From Methylacidiphilales bacterium (GTDB lineage: Bacteria > Verrucomicrobiota > Verrucomicrobiia > Methylacidiphilales > UBA1321), in contig JAMFSY010000013.1 in assembly GCA_026225555.1 (NCBI GenBank), positions 1 to 52,602 on the forward strand: DNA of 52,602 nucleotides, in the 5' to 3' direction. The position numbers and the translations under genes were made by a program. This document shows positions 51,934 to 52,602 of this stretch, one piece after another; the stretch's first letter is position 1; every line of letters begins with the position of its first letter. The notes under the pieces were generated by a model. That model was not told the origin of the DNA and did not search any database. It saw only the letters and a list, made by a program, of their open reading frames with translations.

Positions 51934-52602
51934 TTAAAGGAAAACGGACATTCTCCGCTCGAGAACCTGCCATAGATTTTGCGCGGTGACCTCGCCCCGA
52001 AAATCACAATGTTGCGTGTGGCAGGCCCGCCATTGACGGCATCCGGCGGCGACCGGCTCGACACAAGTCCCCGAGCCCGTGAGATTTCCCCAAACCGAAA
52101 AGCTGATCGGCGGCAGGGGACAAAAGGGAGAGAGAGTGCGAATGCCCAGCGCGGCCGCCAGATGAAGCGGGCCGGTGCTGCCGATGACATAGGAATCCAT
52201 TTGCGAGATCAGCGCCGCCAGCGACCGGAGATCCAGCGCGCCCATGCCACTATAGACGCGGGGAGATTCGAGCACCTCGCGCGGCCAGGACTCGAGCAGG
52301 CCCTGCTCCGAGGCGGAGCCGGTGATGATGAGGCGCGCCTCGGTGCGAGCCAGAAGAATCGAGGCCAACTCCCCATACACTCGCGAAGGCAGATTGCAGG
52401 TATTCCCCAGGCAACCCGGATGAATGCCGATGATTTTCTGCCCGTTGAAATCGGAAAAAACCGCTTCGATCTTCCGCCGCGCCTGGGCGATTTCCTCGTC
52501 ACGGCAAAAATAATCGGGCTTCAATCCGTCTTCAGGAACATGCAACGCGCGCGCGAAATCGAGCTGAAGATCGGCATAGGACCGACCGCTCATCATGGAG
52601 GC
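51934..52602 (-). CDS. Family 9 glycosyltransferase (heptosyltransferase-like), N-terminus outside window
   Basis: The visible 222 residues are the C-terminal part of a GT9 protein: IIGIHPGCLGNTCNLPSRVY, then ARLIITGSASEQGLLE, and the donor-site QMDSYVIGSTGPLHLAAALG. The reading frame continues past the window edge (ATGs near 52591-52596 are internal). GT9 enzymes add heptose to the LPS inner core. The final part has several cysteines (CRQWRACHTQHC). It is upstream of WavE on the same strand. Confidence 0.88.
   Translation of the reverse strand, partial: ASMMSGRSYADLQLDFARALHVPEDGLKPDYFCRDEEIAQARRKIEAVFSDFNGQKIIGIHPGCLGNTCNLPSRVYGELASILLARTEARLIITGSASEQGLLESWPREVLESPRVYSGMGALDLRSLAALISQMDSYVIGSTGPLHLAAALGIRTLSPFCPLPPISFSVWGNLTGSGTCVEPVAAGCRQWRACHTQHCDFRGEVTAQNLWQVLERRMSVFL

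Noticed and set aside
1..52602. tRNA, rRNA, CRISPR arrays and transposase genes
   Set aside because: No cloverleaf-like T-arm sequences, ribosomal motifs, regularly spaced repeats or transposase motifs were seen on either strand.

Overview
The window is a stretch of a GC-rich Gram-negative chromosome, most likely from a Verrucomicrobiota bacterium (Chthoniobacter/Opitutus-like). This is an inference from gene content: a TonB receptor/YfiR pair, an exosortase with EpsI, a GH130 protein next to a GT4 protein with a C-terminal hairpin-like domain, a GbsR-type regulator and an RND pump. No rRNA, tRNA or CRISPR array was seen. Genes run on both strands, densely packed in short operons. The one clearly different stretch is about 44.3-47.7 kb, which is much richer in A+T and carries a restriction-modification gene.

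Layout. 1-3.9 kb: a CHASE8-HAMP sensor (cut by the window edge) divergent from a TonB-dependent receptor and a YfiR-type periplasmic protein. 3.9-5.0 kb: a GH10 xylanase interrupted by one in-frame stop. 5.1-8.3 kb: a three-gene operon (isochorismatase-like, YbhB-like, MFS exporter) divergent from a TetR regulator. 8.5-10.3 kb: a fusion of a TrhO-type tRNA hydroxylase and an RluA-type pseudouridine synthase. 10.4-12.9 kb: a PAS histidine kinase and its response regulator. 13.1-16.9 kb: a GH130 protein and a GT4 fusion. 16.9-19.0 kb: a 59-residue protein and release factor 3.

19.1-21.4 kb: a J-domain protein followed by three proteins I do not recognise. 21.4-25.7 kb: a GbsR/MarR regulator whose start codon abuts a near-perfect operator, with a second copy of that operator upstream of a membrane/lipid operon (small membrane protein, DCC thiol oxidoreductase, wax-synthase-like MBOAT with two compensating frameshifts, two tandem membrane paralogues, TIGR01777 epimerase). 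25.8-32.2 kb: a PqiA-like protein, an HxlR regulator, a leaderless-looking DegP-like protease, an SMP-30 protein, and an SDR/AraC/NmrA-like operon. 32.2-34.8 kb: an RRM protein with a UUCG terminator, a REP-like inverted repeat, and a class V aminotransferase.

34.8-39.2 kb: exopolysaccharide/exosortase genes (exosortase, EpsI, polymerase-like protein, unknown protein). 39.3-44.2 kb: a tetR-adaptor-RND pump operon with a palindromic operator around its promoter. 44.4-47.4 kb: two tiny membrane proteins overlapping into a single-chain nuclease-methylase-specificity enzyme, followed by a gene remnant. 47.8-52.6 kb: DoxX, GT2, dihydroxy-acid dehydratase, and a WavE/GT9 glycosyltransferase pair that runs off the edge.

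The best candidates for something undescribed are the J-domain operon together with the GbsR-controlled lipid operon next to it, the TrhO-RluA fusion, and the single-chain restriction enzyme with its small membrane partners. Two genes (GH10 and the MBOAT) carry lesions that may be real mutations or sequencing errors.
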